A DNA stretch of 5,362 nucleotides from the NCBI GenBank assembly GCA_002049945.1, contig MVCT01000098.1, positions 1 to 5,362 of the forward strand, read 5' to 3'. The position numbers and the translations under genes were made by a program. This document shows, one piece after another, positions 1-5,362 of this stretch; the first letter of the stretch is position 1; the number at the start of each line of letters is the position of its first letter. Source of the stretch: Candidatus Cloacimonas sp. 4484_140 (GTDB taxonomy: Bacteria > Cloacimonadota > Cloacimonadia > JGIOTU-2). The notes beneath the pieces were generated by a model. It worked only from the letters and a program-made list of their open reading frames with translations, was not told the origin of the DNA and did not search any database.

Positions 1-898
1 TAAGCAAGGGAATATCAACGCGGGTAGTATCATCACCAATAATATAGGAAAACGAACCATGTTCCATAAAATGAAGCGCCATATAAGGGATATCGATCTC
101 AAGCTCATGCATCGGATTGTGAACCGTCACGTATCCCATATTGTGTGCTTCTCCGCAGATTGGGCAGTTATAGAACCCATAAGCGGGATGTTCGATCACA
201 TAGCATGAATTATGTGTTTCTCCACTCGGGAATACGCCGGTTATCAATTCTTCGCTGTTGGTGAGATAGTCATTGTCTTCATCGCCCGGTACAGGAACCC
301 AATGTAAATCGGCATGAAGATGAGAAAGAGTGCCAAGTGAAAATGTAAGCGCCGCAGCATAAGGAAGTGCTTTTTTGAAAACTTTTGCAAATGGGGATTG
401 TACATTCGCAGAATATTCCGATCTGAAAAGCTCATGGCATTCATTAAATATTGATTCATACAAAGGAAATAAGGAGGGAGATATCCTACAATCCGGACAA
501 ATCCAGTGGAAGAGCAGCTTTTGTTCTTTATCTATATACTTATTGTGCGTGTATCCATTTTGAATAAAATTTTCAACACAGCATGAAGGATACCCAAAAA
601 GAAATCCTTCAACTTTTCGTTGTGCAGGTGTTATCATGAGTGGCTTATGATCGAAATAGCGGGAATATGTTTCGAGATGTCTCGAGCTTTTACTGAAAAT
701 AAACTCTTCGATTTTTTCTCCATTTTCACAATATCTGGTAACAGGTTCTGCAACAAGATCAAACTTTTTAAGTGTGTGCTTCTCTTTAGAGCAGATTGGT
801 TTTTCCCAGCGGCTGAGCGGTTTCACTTTGCGTGAAGTAAGCAAAGCAAGATAGAGAAGCTGAAAGCTCTGGTCATGTAAAAAACTATCTTTTTTCAT
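1..898 (-). CDS. Unrecognised Cys-rich protein with GYPxCC motif and DxDxD calcium-loop-like motif; C-terminus off the window edge
   Basis: The minus-strand frame stays open from the ATG at 898-896 to the left edge, giving 299 residues without a stop, so the gene is partial at its 3' end. The start is set by the Shine-Dalgarno AGGAGGTA at 908-901, just upstream. I do not recognise the family with certainty. Visible from the N-terminus: a hydrophilic region; GYPSCCVENF at about residues 102-111, similar to the YPxCC motif I associate with DUF483-type proteins (weak recall); CPDC at 134-137; a fairly hydrophobic stretch at about 177-194; DEDNDYLTNSEE at 206-217, which resembles the DxDxDxLTxxEE loops of thrombospondin type 3/dockerin-like calcium repeats; CPIC at 245-248; and HFMEH at 276-280. 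The cysteine pairs suggest a bound metal such as zinc, which is inference. No N-terminal signal peptide is evident. It lies 90 bp downstream of the secreted M23 peptidase on the same strand and may be co-transcribed with it. That the gene is real is fairly secure; its function is unknown. Confidence 0.8.
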   Translation of the reverse strand, partial: MKKDSFLHDQSFQLLYLALLTSRKVKPLSRWEKPICSKEKHTLKKFDLVAEPVTRYCENGEKIEEFIFSKSSRHLETYSRYFDHKPLMITPAQRKVEGFLFGYPSCCVENFIQNGYTHNKYIDKEQKLLFHWICPDCRISPSLFPLYESIFNECHELFRSEYSANVQSPFAKVFKKALPYAAALTFSLGTLSHLHADLHWVPVPGDEDNDYLTNSEELITGVFPSGETHNSCYVIEHPAYGFYNCPICGEAHNMGYVTVHNPMHELEIDIPYMALHFMEHGSFSYIIGDDTTRVDIPLL

Positions 899-900
899 GT

Positions 901-908
901 TACCTCCT
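901..908 (-). promoter_or_regulatory. Shine-Dalgarno of the Cys-rich gene
   Basis: Read on the minus strand this is AGGAGGTA, a near-perfect anti-SD match a few bases before the ATG at 898. It fixes the start of a gene that otherwise has no stop codon close upstream in frame. Confidence 0.75.
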
Positions 909-933
909 GATAATTCGGAGAGTAGTAAAATTT

Positions 934-959
934 TTTTGATTGTTTCCTTACAACCAAAA
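934..959. repeat. AT-rich palindrome between the peptidase and the Cys-rich gene
   Basis: On the minus strand TTTTGGTTGT (959-950) can pair with ACAATCAAAA (943-934) around the 6-base loop AAGGAA, giving a 10-bp stem with one G-U pair. In minus-strand transcripts it would lie between the peptidase stop and the Shine-Dalgarno of the next gene. It is followed by AAA and then only four T's, so it is a poor intrinsic terminator. It could be a weak attenuator, an mRNA-processing or stability hairpin, an operator, or chance in AT-rich DNA. Confidence 0.35.
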
Positions 960-988
960 CACCCTATTTAAGAAAATTACAGATTGCA

Positions 989-3055
989 TTATCGTAGGAT
1001 AATGATTTTTCTTAAATTAGAAATTTCTTGTTCCTGAACAACTGCCGAAAAGTAGATTCCATTGGGAAGTGGAATATTCTGATCATCAAAACCATTCCAG
1101 TAAATTTCAGCATATCTGTCAACAAGTTTTTCAAGCAAAAGGGTTTTGACGTGCTGTCCCTTAGAATTATAAATGTGTATTTGTATATTGGCTGCATGAT
1201 CTGTGCAAGATAATGAAATACAAATAGTTCCGTGAATATCAGGATTGAATGGATTCGGATACACAGTTTGAATGAGATTTTCATGGATTTCAGGTTCATC
1301 AGCAGAGACATTATCAAATGTTATGGTCATAAAAGCAGAGGTTTCATTCATGGAGCAGTCGCGTGCTATAACTTCGAGAATATATTGACCATCAGGGAAT
1401 TGGCTGGTATCCAAATTTTCATATTCATCATAAATAGTAATCACGGAATCCCCATCGGAATTTGTTATTATATGATAATAATCGCGAACGGTATAATCGC
1501 CGATCGAATAGCATGTTCCGTCGCGAGAGTACAATGTATAAAGCACCATCTCATCGAATGTGCCGGAAATATAGGTATCCAAAGGCATGTCATAAGCAAA
1601 GGAGAAACGCTCGTAAATAGTTGAATCGGGGTCGTTTGCAGGGTGAAGTTTGAACCTGAGATCCCATACATCGATCTTCCATGTGGAATTTGCAATGTCA
1701 TGACATTTTGCAATGATATCGATCTCACCCATAAGACTGGTCGGATTGAGATATATCCCGCCTTCAGTACGGAAGGCAAAGAGATTAGAGCCATAAGCAT
1801 TTTCAAAAATAGGAGCTGTAGTATCTGTAATATTGATCACATCAACAAGAGGATTATCGGTTGTCCACCAATTACCGTTCCATGTTGAACCGGAGCAGGT
1901 AATGCGTGCAAAATGAATATGAGTGAAATCGTAATATCCCCATGGATAAAGAGTACCCAGCAAATCACCTGCCTGTACAGAATCCCCGACAGTATAGGGA
2001 ATCGAATATTGATTGAGATGAGCATAGAGATAACCTTCGGATTCTGAAGAAGTGTTTTCATTGGAAATGCCAATTCGCCAGTAAGCAGAGCCACCGGTTG
2101 TGAGAATCGCTTTTATGTAACCTGGCTTCACTGCATAGACATTCTGATAATCGTCACCGAGAAAATCTACACCAGGATGTAAATAGGGAGTGTAGCCATA
2201 TTGCTGAATTTCGGCATAGCTGTTACCGATGGGAAAAGGATTTCCGATAGTGCCATAATCCAGCGGAGCAACAATAGTTTCGTGGCTTTTGATCGTGGAA
2301 AGAACAAGTATTTTCTCATCTATCTTTGATATTGATTCGTTGTCTGTGTAATGATAAAGGTTAAAAGTAAAAGAATTATTACTCAATTTTCTTTCAACAA
2401 AATAGAGTTCTGAATTAATAGCTTTCACTTCAAATATTGTATCTTTCGAAGTATAAAGAGGATTAAGCTTTCTTTCAACTAACAGATTTATTGAGCTTTT
2501 TGTAGATATCACCGGCTTCTGATTCCAGAAAAGAATGTGATGAGGATATTCATTTAAAGGTATCGAAAATGATTTGTAGTTTATCATTTTTTGTTCAGTA
2601 TTGTAATATGCCGGCTGTCCAAGATCATCAACTGCAAAAATTATTGAACCTGGATAATGTTTGATTTCTGAAGCATCATCTTTAAGCACGACAATGCCTT
2701 TTCCATCAAAAAATGCTATAAATTTTTCGTTCTCAGAGAGCGTGAAGTTGATAATTTTTTTATAGGTTTCTTTAAAAATAAGTTTTCCATATTTATTGTA
2801 CAGACGAAGTATCGAGGGTACATTATCCTCAAGTGTGATAAGTGTAAGATATCCTGATTCAGTGCGGAAAAACGAGTTCCCTTCAAACGCATGACCGTCA
2901 CATTTTATGGTGAATATTCCATTCTCAATGCTATATTTGGCATCTTCTTTTTGCATATCATTTGTGATGTGTCCATACTGATTTAGTTCTGTTGCCATAC
3001 AGGTCGAAAATGCCAGCACGAAAAGCACAGTAAAGGGTAAGATAATTTTATTCAT
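989..3055 (-). CDS. Secreted M23-family (LytM-like) metallopeptidase with C-terminal FlgD-like/sorting-type domain
   Basis: This 688-residue protein probably cleaves peptide cross-links in peptidoglycan, or another extracellular peptide, outside the inner membrane. Residues 1-21 form a signal peptide (Asn-Lys, hydrophobic core, likely cleavage after CMA); Cys19 lacks a good lipobox. Residues about 40-255 are strand-rich, possibly propeller-like, with no family recognised. The M23 core spans about 270-405 and looks catalytically complete: HPGVD gives zinc ligands H293 and D297, YAHL gives H346, and HIH gives H379 and H381 (roles assigned from the LytM family). Residues about 412-582 look like an Ig-like beta-sandwich (PDGQYILEV...ARD). 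Residues about 597-688 form the YPNPFNP...NGIYF domain common at the C-termini of secreted FCB-group proteins, which serves as a sorting or surface-attachment signal in type IX secretion. The ATG at 3055 follows GGAG at 8 bases. It is first in a minus-strand unit with the Cys-rich gene. The peptidase call is strong; substrate and export route are inferred. Confidence 0.92.
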   Translation of the reverse strand: MNKIILPFTVLFVLAFSTCMATELNQYGHITNDMQKEDAKYSIENGIFTIKCDGHAFEGNSFFRTESGYLTLITLEDNVPSILRLYNKYGKLIFKETYKKIINFTLSENEKFIAFFDGKGIVVLKDDASEIKHYPGSIIFAVDDLGQPAYYNTEQKMINYKSFSIPLNEYPHHILFWNQKPVISTKSSINLLVERKLNPLYTSKDTIFEVKAINSELYFVERKLSNNSFTFNLYHYTDNESISKIDEKILVLSTIKSHETIVAPLDYGTIGNPFPIGNSYAEIQQYGYTPYLHPGVDFLGDDYQNVYAVKPGYIKAILTTGGSAYWRIGISNENTSSESEGYLYAHLNQYSIPYTVGDSVQAGDLLGTLYPWGYYDFTHIHFARITCSGSTWNGNWWTTDNPLVDVINITDTTAPIFENAYGSNLFAFRTEGGIYLNPTSLMGEIDIIAKCHDIANSTWKIDVWDLRFKLHPANDPDSTIYERFSFAYDMPLDTYISGTFDEMVLYTLYSRDGTCYSIGDYTVRDYYHIITNSDGDSVITIYDEYENLDTSQFPDGQYILEVIARDCSMNETSAFMTITFDNVSADEPEIHENLIQTVYPNPFNPDIHGTICISLSCTDHAANIQIHIYNSKGQHVKTLLLEKLVDRYAEIYWNGFDDQNIPLPNGIYFSAVVQEQEISNLRKIIILR

Positions 3056-3063
3056 CAGTTATT

Positions 3064-3068
3064 CTCCG
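3064..3068 (-). promoter_or_regulatory. Shine-Dalgarno of the M23 peptidase gene
   Basis: Minus-strand CGGAG, with GGAG ending 8 bases before the ATG at 3055. It supports that ATG, which also begins a proper signal peptide. Confidence 0.6.
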
Positions 3069-3089
3069 ATCAATAATTTATTGTTTGAT

Positions 3090-3119
3090 ATTAAGGAATA
3101 CCAATTTGGAGTATGTCAA
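3090..3119 (-). promoter_or_regulatory. Candidate sigma70-type promoter for the peptidase gene
   Basis: On the minus strand there is a perfect TTGACA (-35, positions 3119-3114), then 18 bases, then CTTAAT (-10, positions 3095-3090; 4 of 6 matches). This would start transcription about 25-35 bases upstream of the peptidase ATG, which suits the divergent layout. The -10 is imperfect and the host's promoter consensus is unknown; if the host used a Bacteroidetes-type promoter this match would mean little. Confidence 0.4.
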
Positions 3120-3139
3120 GAGAAAAGTGTATGCAAAAT

Positions 3140-3168
3140 TTGACGTAACGCAGCGACCTTTGTACCAG
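3140..3168 (+). promoter_or_regulatory. Weak candidate promoter for kdsD-argF
   Basis: TTGACG (3140-3145) is followed 17 bases later by TACCAG (3163-3168), preceded by TG. The -35 matches 5 of 6 consensus bases but the -10 only 3 of 6. Position suits the GTG at 3189, but the match could easily be chance. Some promoter must lie in the roughly 130 bp between the divergent genes, and no better pair was seen on this strand. Confidence 0.22.
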
Positions 3169-3177
3169 TGAACAAAT

Positions 3178-3184
3178 AAGAGGT
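3178..3184 (+). promoter_or_regulatory. Shine-Dalgarno that decides the GTG start of kdsD
   Basis: AAGAGGT lies 4 bases before GTG 3189-3191. An in-frame TAA at 3177-3179 rules out any start further upstream, and the next in-frame ATG would remove about 47 residues including the start of the SIS domain. GTG 3189 is therefore the start. Confidence 0.75.
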
Positions 3185-3188
3185 AAAA

Positions 3189-4160
3189 GTGAAAAACAGA
3201 AATGAGATAAAAGAGCTTCTAAATAAGGAAGCGCATGCAGTTGAAGCAATTGCCGAAAAGCTCGATGATAACATCGACAAAGCGCTGGAACTTATCCTGA
3301 ACTGCAAAGGCAAAATCGTAATCACTGGTATGGGTAAGACCGGTATTATAGGCAGAAAAATATCTGCAACTTTTGCCAGCACCGGCACACCCTCGATCTT
3401 CCTTCATCCTGCAGAAGCCATTCATGGCGACCTTGGTATGGTGGATGACAACGATGTTGTAATGATGATCTCGAATAGTGGGCAGACTTCTGAACTGATA
3501 GAAATTCTTCCTTATTTTAAAGGAAAGAACATTCCCGTAATATGTTTGACCGGTAATCCCAATTCCTCACTTAGCAGAATGAGCGATGCGGTCATAGATA
3601 TTGGTGTTCCAAAGGAGTTAGAACCACTCGGGCTAGTTCCGATGGCAAGCACAACAACTGCACTGGCAATGGGAAATGCGCTTGCAACCATTGTTTTGCA
3701 GGAAAAGAAATTCTGCCAGGATGATTTTGCGCTCCTTCATCCTGGAGGAACAATCGGCAAGTGCCTACTTCTTGCAGTTAGCGATGTTATGCATCAGGGA
3801 GAAGAAAATCCAATTATTTCAGAAAATGCTACATTTAAGGAAGCGATTTTGGAGATGACTTCAAAGGGATTGGGATGTGTGAGCATTATTAATGAAAAGG
3901 GACTACTTACCGGAATTATTACTGACGGCGACTTGCGAAGAATATTTCAACACTCTGAGAGTCCTTTTCATGAAAAAGTGCACCTGCTGATGACAAAAAA
4001 TCCAAAGGCGATCAAACCGGATACCTCAGGTATCGAAGCCCTCGAAGTGATGGAAACATATTCAATCACAATGATACCGGTTGTAGATGAAGACCATAAA
4101 CCGATAGCGATGTTGCATATGCATGACCTTATTCGAGCAGGGATAGTGCCGGAGAATTAG
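3189..4160 (+). CDS. kdsD: Arabinose-5-phosphate isomerase (KdsD/KpsF/GutQ family)
   Basis: This cytoplasmic enzyme interconverts D-ribulose 5-phosphate and D-arabinose 5-phosphate, the first committed step toward KDO, the inner-core sugar of lipopolysaccharide. The protein has 323 residues, close to E. coli KdsD (328). The SIS domain covers about 35-185, with GMGKTG at 47-52, a long conserved block to HGDLGMV at 79-85, SNSGQTSE at 95-102, the LGLVP...STTTALAMG region at 147-162 and HPGGTIG at 184-190. Residues equivalent to E. coli Lys59, Glu111, Glu152 and His193 are present as K50, E102, E143 and H184, so the enzyme should be active. Two CBS domains follow: about 198-255 (SDVMH to TDGDLRR) and about 266-322 (LLMTKNPKAI to LHMHDLIRAG); in this family they are usually regulatory nucleotide sensors. 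It starts at GTG and ends 15 bp before argF, probably as one operon. No other KDO gene (kdsA, kdsB, kdsC) is in view. A GutQ or KpsF paralogue role cannot be excluded, but the reaction would be the same. Confidence 0.95.
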   Translation: MKNRNEIKELLNKEAHAVEAIAEKLDDNIDKALELILNCKGKIVITGMGKTGIIGRKISATFASTGTPSIFLHPAEAIHGDLGMVDDNDVVMMISNSGQTSELIEILPYFKGKNIPVICLTGNPNSSLSRMSDAVIDIGVPKELEPLGLVPMASTTTALAMGNALATIVLQEKKFCQDDFALLHPGGTIGKCLLLAVSDVMHQGEENPIISENATFKEAILEMTSKGLGCVSIINEKGLLTGIITDGDLRRIFQHSESPFHEKVHLLMTKNPKAIKPDTSGIEALEVMETYSITMIPVVDEDHKPIAMLHMHDLIRAGIVPEN

Positions 4161-4164
4161 AAAA

Positions 4165-4172
4165 GCGGAGGA
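4165..4172 (+). promoter_or_regulatory. Shine-Dalgarno of argF in the kdsD-argF gap
   Basis: GCGGAGGA sits just after the kdsD stop (TAG 4158-4160), with GGAGG ending 4 bases before ATG 4176. The 15-bp gap is nearly filled by this site, leaving no room for a separate promoter inside the gap and supporting co-transcription with kdsD. Confidence 0.7.
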
Positions 4173-4175
4173 TAC

Positions 4176-5153
4176 ATGACTGTAAATTTGAAAGGTAGAA
4201 GTTTATTAACATTGAAGGATTTTTCCAAAAGGGAAATCTTTTATATTATTGATGCAGCTATTGAGCTCAAAGAGCATAAAGCACACGGGACATTGCAAAA
4301 GAAACTCGAGGACAAAAATATAGCACTGCTCTTTGAGAAAAGTTCGACACGAACACGTTGTGCATTTGTCACTGCTGCCGTGAACGAGGGAGCTCATACA
4401 GAATATCTCGGGAAAAATGATATCCAACTTGGTGGAAAAGAAACAGTTGAGGACACTGCACGCGTACTCGGAAGAATGTTCGATGCTATCGAATTCCGCG
4501 GATTCAAGCAAGAAACTGTCGAGCTGCTAGCTGAATATTCCGGTGTTCCTGTGTGGAACGGGTTGACCGATCTTTATCATCCTACTCAGATCTTGGCAGA
4601 TTTTATGACTGTGAAAGAAGAACTCGGCACATTTGAAAACGTGAAATTCGCTTACGTTGGCGATGGGCGAAATAATGTGGCGAACTCTCTTATGATAGGC
4701 GCTGCAAAGGTCGGAATGGATTTCCGCGTGGTTTCTCCTTTGTCTCTTTTCCCGGACCAGGATCTTGTAGAGGAATGTGAAGTTTGTGCAAAAGAAAGTG
4801 GAGCATGTTTTACTATTACAGATTCCATTGAAGAAGGTCTAAAGGACTGCGATGTGATTTATACTGATATTTGGGCTTCTATGGGTGAAGAGGATAAGAT
4901 ACCCGAGCGTATCAGTTTATTGAAACCTTATAAAATTACAATGGGCATGCTTAAGAAAACAGGTAAAGAGGATGTGATATTTCTCCATTGTCTTCCATCA
5001 TTCCACAATTTGCAAACAGTAACTGCACAGAAATATCCCGATATCTGCGAAGTTGAAGATGAGGTTTTTGAGAGTAAATTTTCACGAGTTTTTGATCAGG
5101 CAGAGAACCGTTTGTGGACAATTGAAGCTGTGATGGTGGCAACACTAACGTAA
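4176..5153 (+). CDS. argF: Ornithine carbamoyltransferase
   Basis: This cytoplasmic enzyme joins carbamoyl phosphate and L-ornithine to make citrulline in arginine biosynthesis, or runs in reverse in the arginine deiminase route. Its 325 residues match the family (about 300-340). The carbamoyl-phosphate domain has STRTR at 57-61, the QLGGKE loop at 84-89, DTARVLGRM at 93-101, EFRGF at 106-110 and HPTQ at 135-138. The ornithine domain has YVGDGRNN at 160-167, D231 followed by SMG at 235-237 (the signature selecting ornithine, not putrescine or N-acetylornithine), HCLP at 271-274 and FDQAENR at 306-312. Small departures from E. coli ArgI are GGKE for GHKE and HNLQT for HDDQT; no catalytic motif is missing. 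It ends with tandem in-frame stops TAA TAG. It is second in a unit with kdsD, not in an arg or arc cluster, so anabolic versus catabolic use (argF or arcB) cannot be decided here. The assignment as ornithine carbamoyltransferase is firm. Confidence 0.95.
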   Translation: MTVNLKGRSLLTLKDFSKREIFYIIDAAIELKEHKAHGTLQKKLEDKNIALLFEKSSTRTRCAFVTAAVNEGAHTEYLGKNDIQLGGKETVEDTARVLGRMFDAIEFRGFKQETVELLAEYSGVPVWNGLTDLYHPTQILADFMTVKEELGTFENVKFAYVGDGRNNVANSLMIGAAKVGMDFRVVSPLSLFPDQDLVEECEVCAKESGACFTITDSIEEGLKDCDVIYTDIWASMGEEDKIPERISLLKPYKITMGMLKKTGKEDVIFLHCLPSFHNLQTVTAQKYPDICEVEDEVFESKFSRVFDQAENRLWTIEAVMVATLT

Positions 5154-5167
5154 TAGAGCTCCAGACT

Positions 5168-5218
5168 CACGCAGAGCACGCAGAGACCCGCGCAGAGATT
5201 CACGCAAAGCCCGCAGAG
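5168..5218 (+). repeat. Cluster of five CGCARAG repeats
   Basis: CGCAGAG or CGCAAAG occurs at 5170-5176, 5179-5185, 5191-5197, 5203-5209 and 5212-5218; four are CGCAGAG and the fourth is CGCAAAG. Start-to-start spacings are 9, 12, 12 and 9, all multiples of three and symmetric. Four copies are preceded by CAC or CC. Such 'cacgcagag' strings recur between genes in many unrelated bacterial genomes; their role is unknown as far as I can recall. It lies immediately downstream of the argF stop codons. Confidence 0.75.
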
Positions 5219-5260
5219 AATTGTTGACTTGTGGCAATTTGATTACAAATAAAAAGGGCA

Positions 5261-5320
5261 TGTCATTCCCGTGATCCCTGCCGGGGCGTAGTGAAACGGA
5301 GACTGGATCGGGAATCCAGT
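5261..5320. repeat. Inverted-repeat element of the GTCATTCCC...GGGAAT type
   Basis: ATTCCCGTGATCC at 5265-5277 pairs with GGATCGGGAAT at 5305-5315: 11 base pairs with a 2-base bulge in the left arm, around a 27-base loop. The outer parts TGTCATTCCCG and GGGAATCCAG match the ends of small dispersed intergenic palindromes (REP- or MITE-like) seen in many bacteria. With a single copy in view, dispersal in this genome is inference. It overlaps the terminator-like hairpin at its right end. Confidence 0.6.
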
Positions 5321-5329
5321 ATTTTTTTT
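5302..5329 (+). terminator. Candidate intrinsic terminator of the kdsD-argF unit
   Basis: ACTGGAT (5302-5308) and ATCCAGT (5314-5320) form a perfect 7-bp stem around the loop CGGGA, followed one base later by eight T's (5322-5329). It lies about 150 bp past the argF stop on the coding strand. The stem is only moderately GC-rich and its bases are shared with the larger inverted repeat, so efficiency is uncertain. Confidence 0.55.
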
Positions 5330-5362
5330 AATAATAAATAGCACACCAGTGGGCGGACAAGG

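Larger units (their letters stand above)
5154..5362. other. Non-coding 3' region after argF
   Basis: These 209 bases to the window edge show no coding region with a start and Shine-Dalgarno. They hold a short-repeat cluster, an inverted-repeat element and a terminator-like hairpin, each listed separately. The last about 30 bases (AATAATAAATAGCACACC onward) show nothing I can name. Confidence 0.6.

Noticed and set aside
244..459. 71-residue minus-strand frame with a hydrophobic stretch
   Set aside because: It is out of frame inside the Cys-rich gene, whose own frame is open for 299 residues behind a strong Shine-Dalgarno and contains the meaningful motifs.
620..835. 71-residue plus-strand frame
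   Set aside because: It is antisense to the start of the Cys-rich gene and lacks a ribosome-binding site.
1232..1624. 130-residue open frame on the plus strand
   Set aside because: It lies wholly antisense to the clear M23 peptidase gene, has no good Shine-Dalgarno and shows no recognisable motif.
2993..3055. Lipoprotein signal on the M23 peptidase
   Set aside because: A cysteine occurs at residue 19, but the residues before it (Phe-Ser-Thr) do not form a lipobox; ordinary signal peptidase I cleavage after CMA fits better.
3116..3388. 90-residue minus-strand frame reaching into the divergent intergenic region
   Set aside because: Most of it is the reverse of the conserved SIS domain of kdsD; its hydrophobic look comes from that reversed composition.
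4428..4445. Loss of a key residue in the QLGGKE loop of ornithine carbamoyltransferase
   Set aside because: The Gln, Lys and Glu are kept and the changed position (His in E. coli) varies, as far as I recall, in the family, so there is no reason to suspect an inactive enzyme.
4206..4511. 101-residue open frame on the minus strand
   Set aside because: It is antisense to the conserved N-terminal half of ornithine carbamoyltransferase and has no family features.
5168..5218. CRISPR-like array
   Set aside because: The repeat units are only 7 bases with 2-5 base gaps, far below CRISPR repeat and spacer lengths, and no cas gene is near.

Overview
The window carries four protein genes in two divergent pairs, with the two 5' ends facing each other across about 130 bp (roughly 3056-3188). 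The DNA is AT-rich. The organism looks like a Gram-negative-type bacterium of the FCB assemblage (Bacteroidetes, Fibrobacteres, Cloacimonadota, Marinimicrobia and relatives). Two things point there. The secreted peptidase ends in the 'YPNPFNP ... NGIYF' C-terminal domain typical of secreted proteins in that assemblage, and an arabinose-5-phosphate isomerase implies KDO-containing lipopolysaccharide. Candidatus Cloacimonadota is a reasonable guess, but this is inference from style and not proof.

Left half, minus strand: a 688-residue secreted M23 (LytM/lysostaphin-like) metallopeptidase, 3055-989, is followed after 90 bp by an unrecognised Cys-rich gene. That gene starts at 898 behind a strong Shine-Dalgarno and runs off the left edge, so its C-terminus is missing. 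It has a Gly-Tyr-Pro-x-Cys-Cys motif, two CxxC pairs, a mid-protein hydrophobic stretch and a DxDxD calcium-loop-like motif. It is the least explained item in the window. The 90-bp gap contains an AT-rich palindrome.

Right half, plus strand: a GTG-started kdsD-type arabinose-5-phosphate isomerase (SIS domain plus two CBS domains) is followed 15 bp later by ornithine carbamoyltransferase (argF/OTC), each with its own good ribosome-binding site. They look like one transcription unit although their pathways differ (lipopolysaccharide sugar supply versus arginine/ornithine metabolism).

The 3' region after argF (5154-5362) is non-coding. It holds a cluster of five CGCARAG repeats spaced 9-12-12-9, then an imperfect inverted-repeat element of the widespread 'GTCATTCCC...GGGAAT' kind. 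The right end of that element forms a compact hairpin followed by eight T's, a plausible intrinsic terminator for the kdsD-argF unit. No rRNA, tRNA, CRISPR array, transposase or phage gene was seen. I found no convincing case for a wholly new multi-gene system; the partial Cys-rich gene and its pairing with the secreted peptidase are the best leads.
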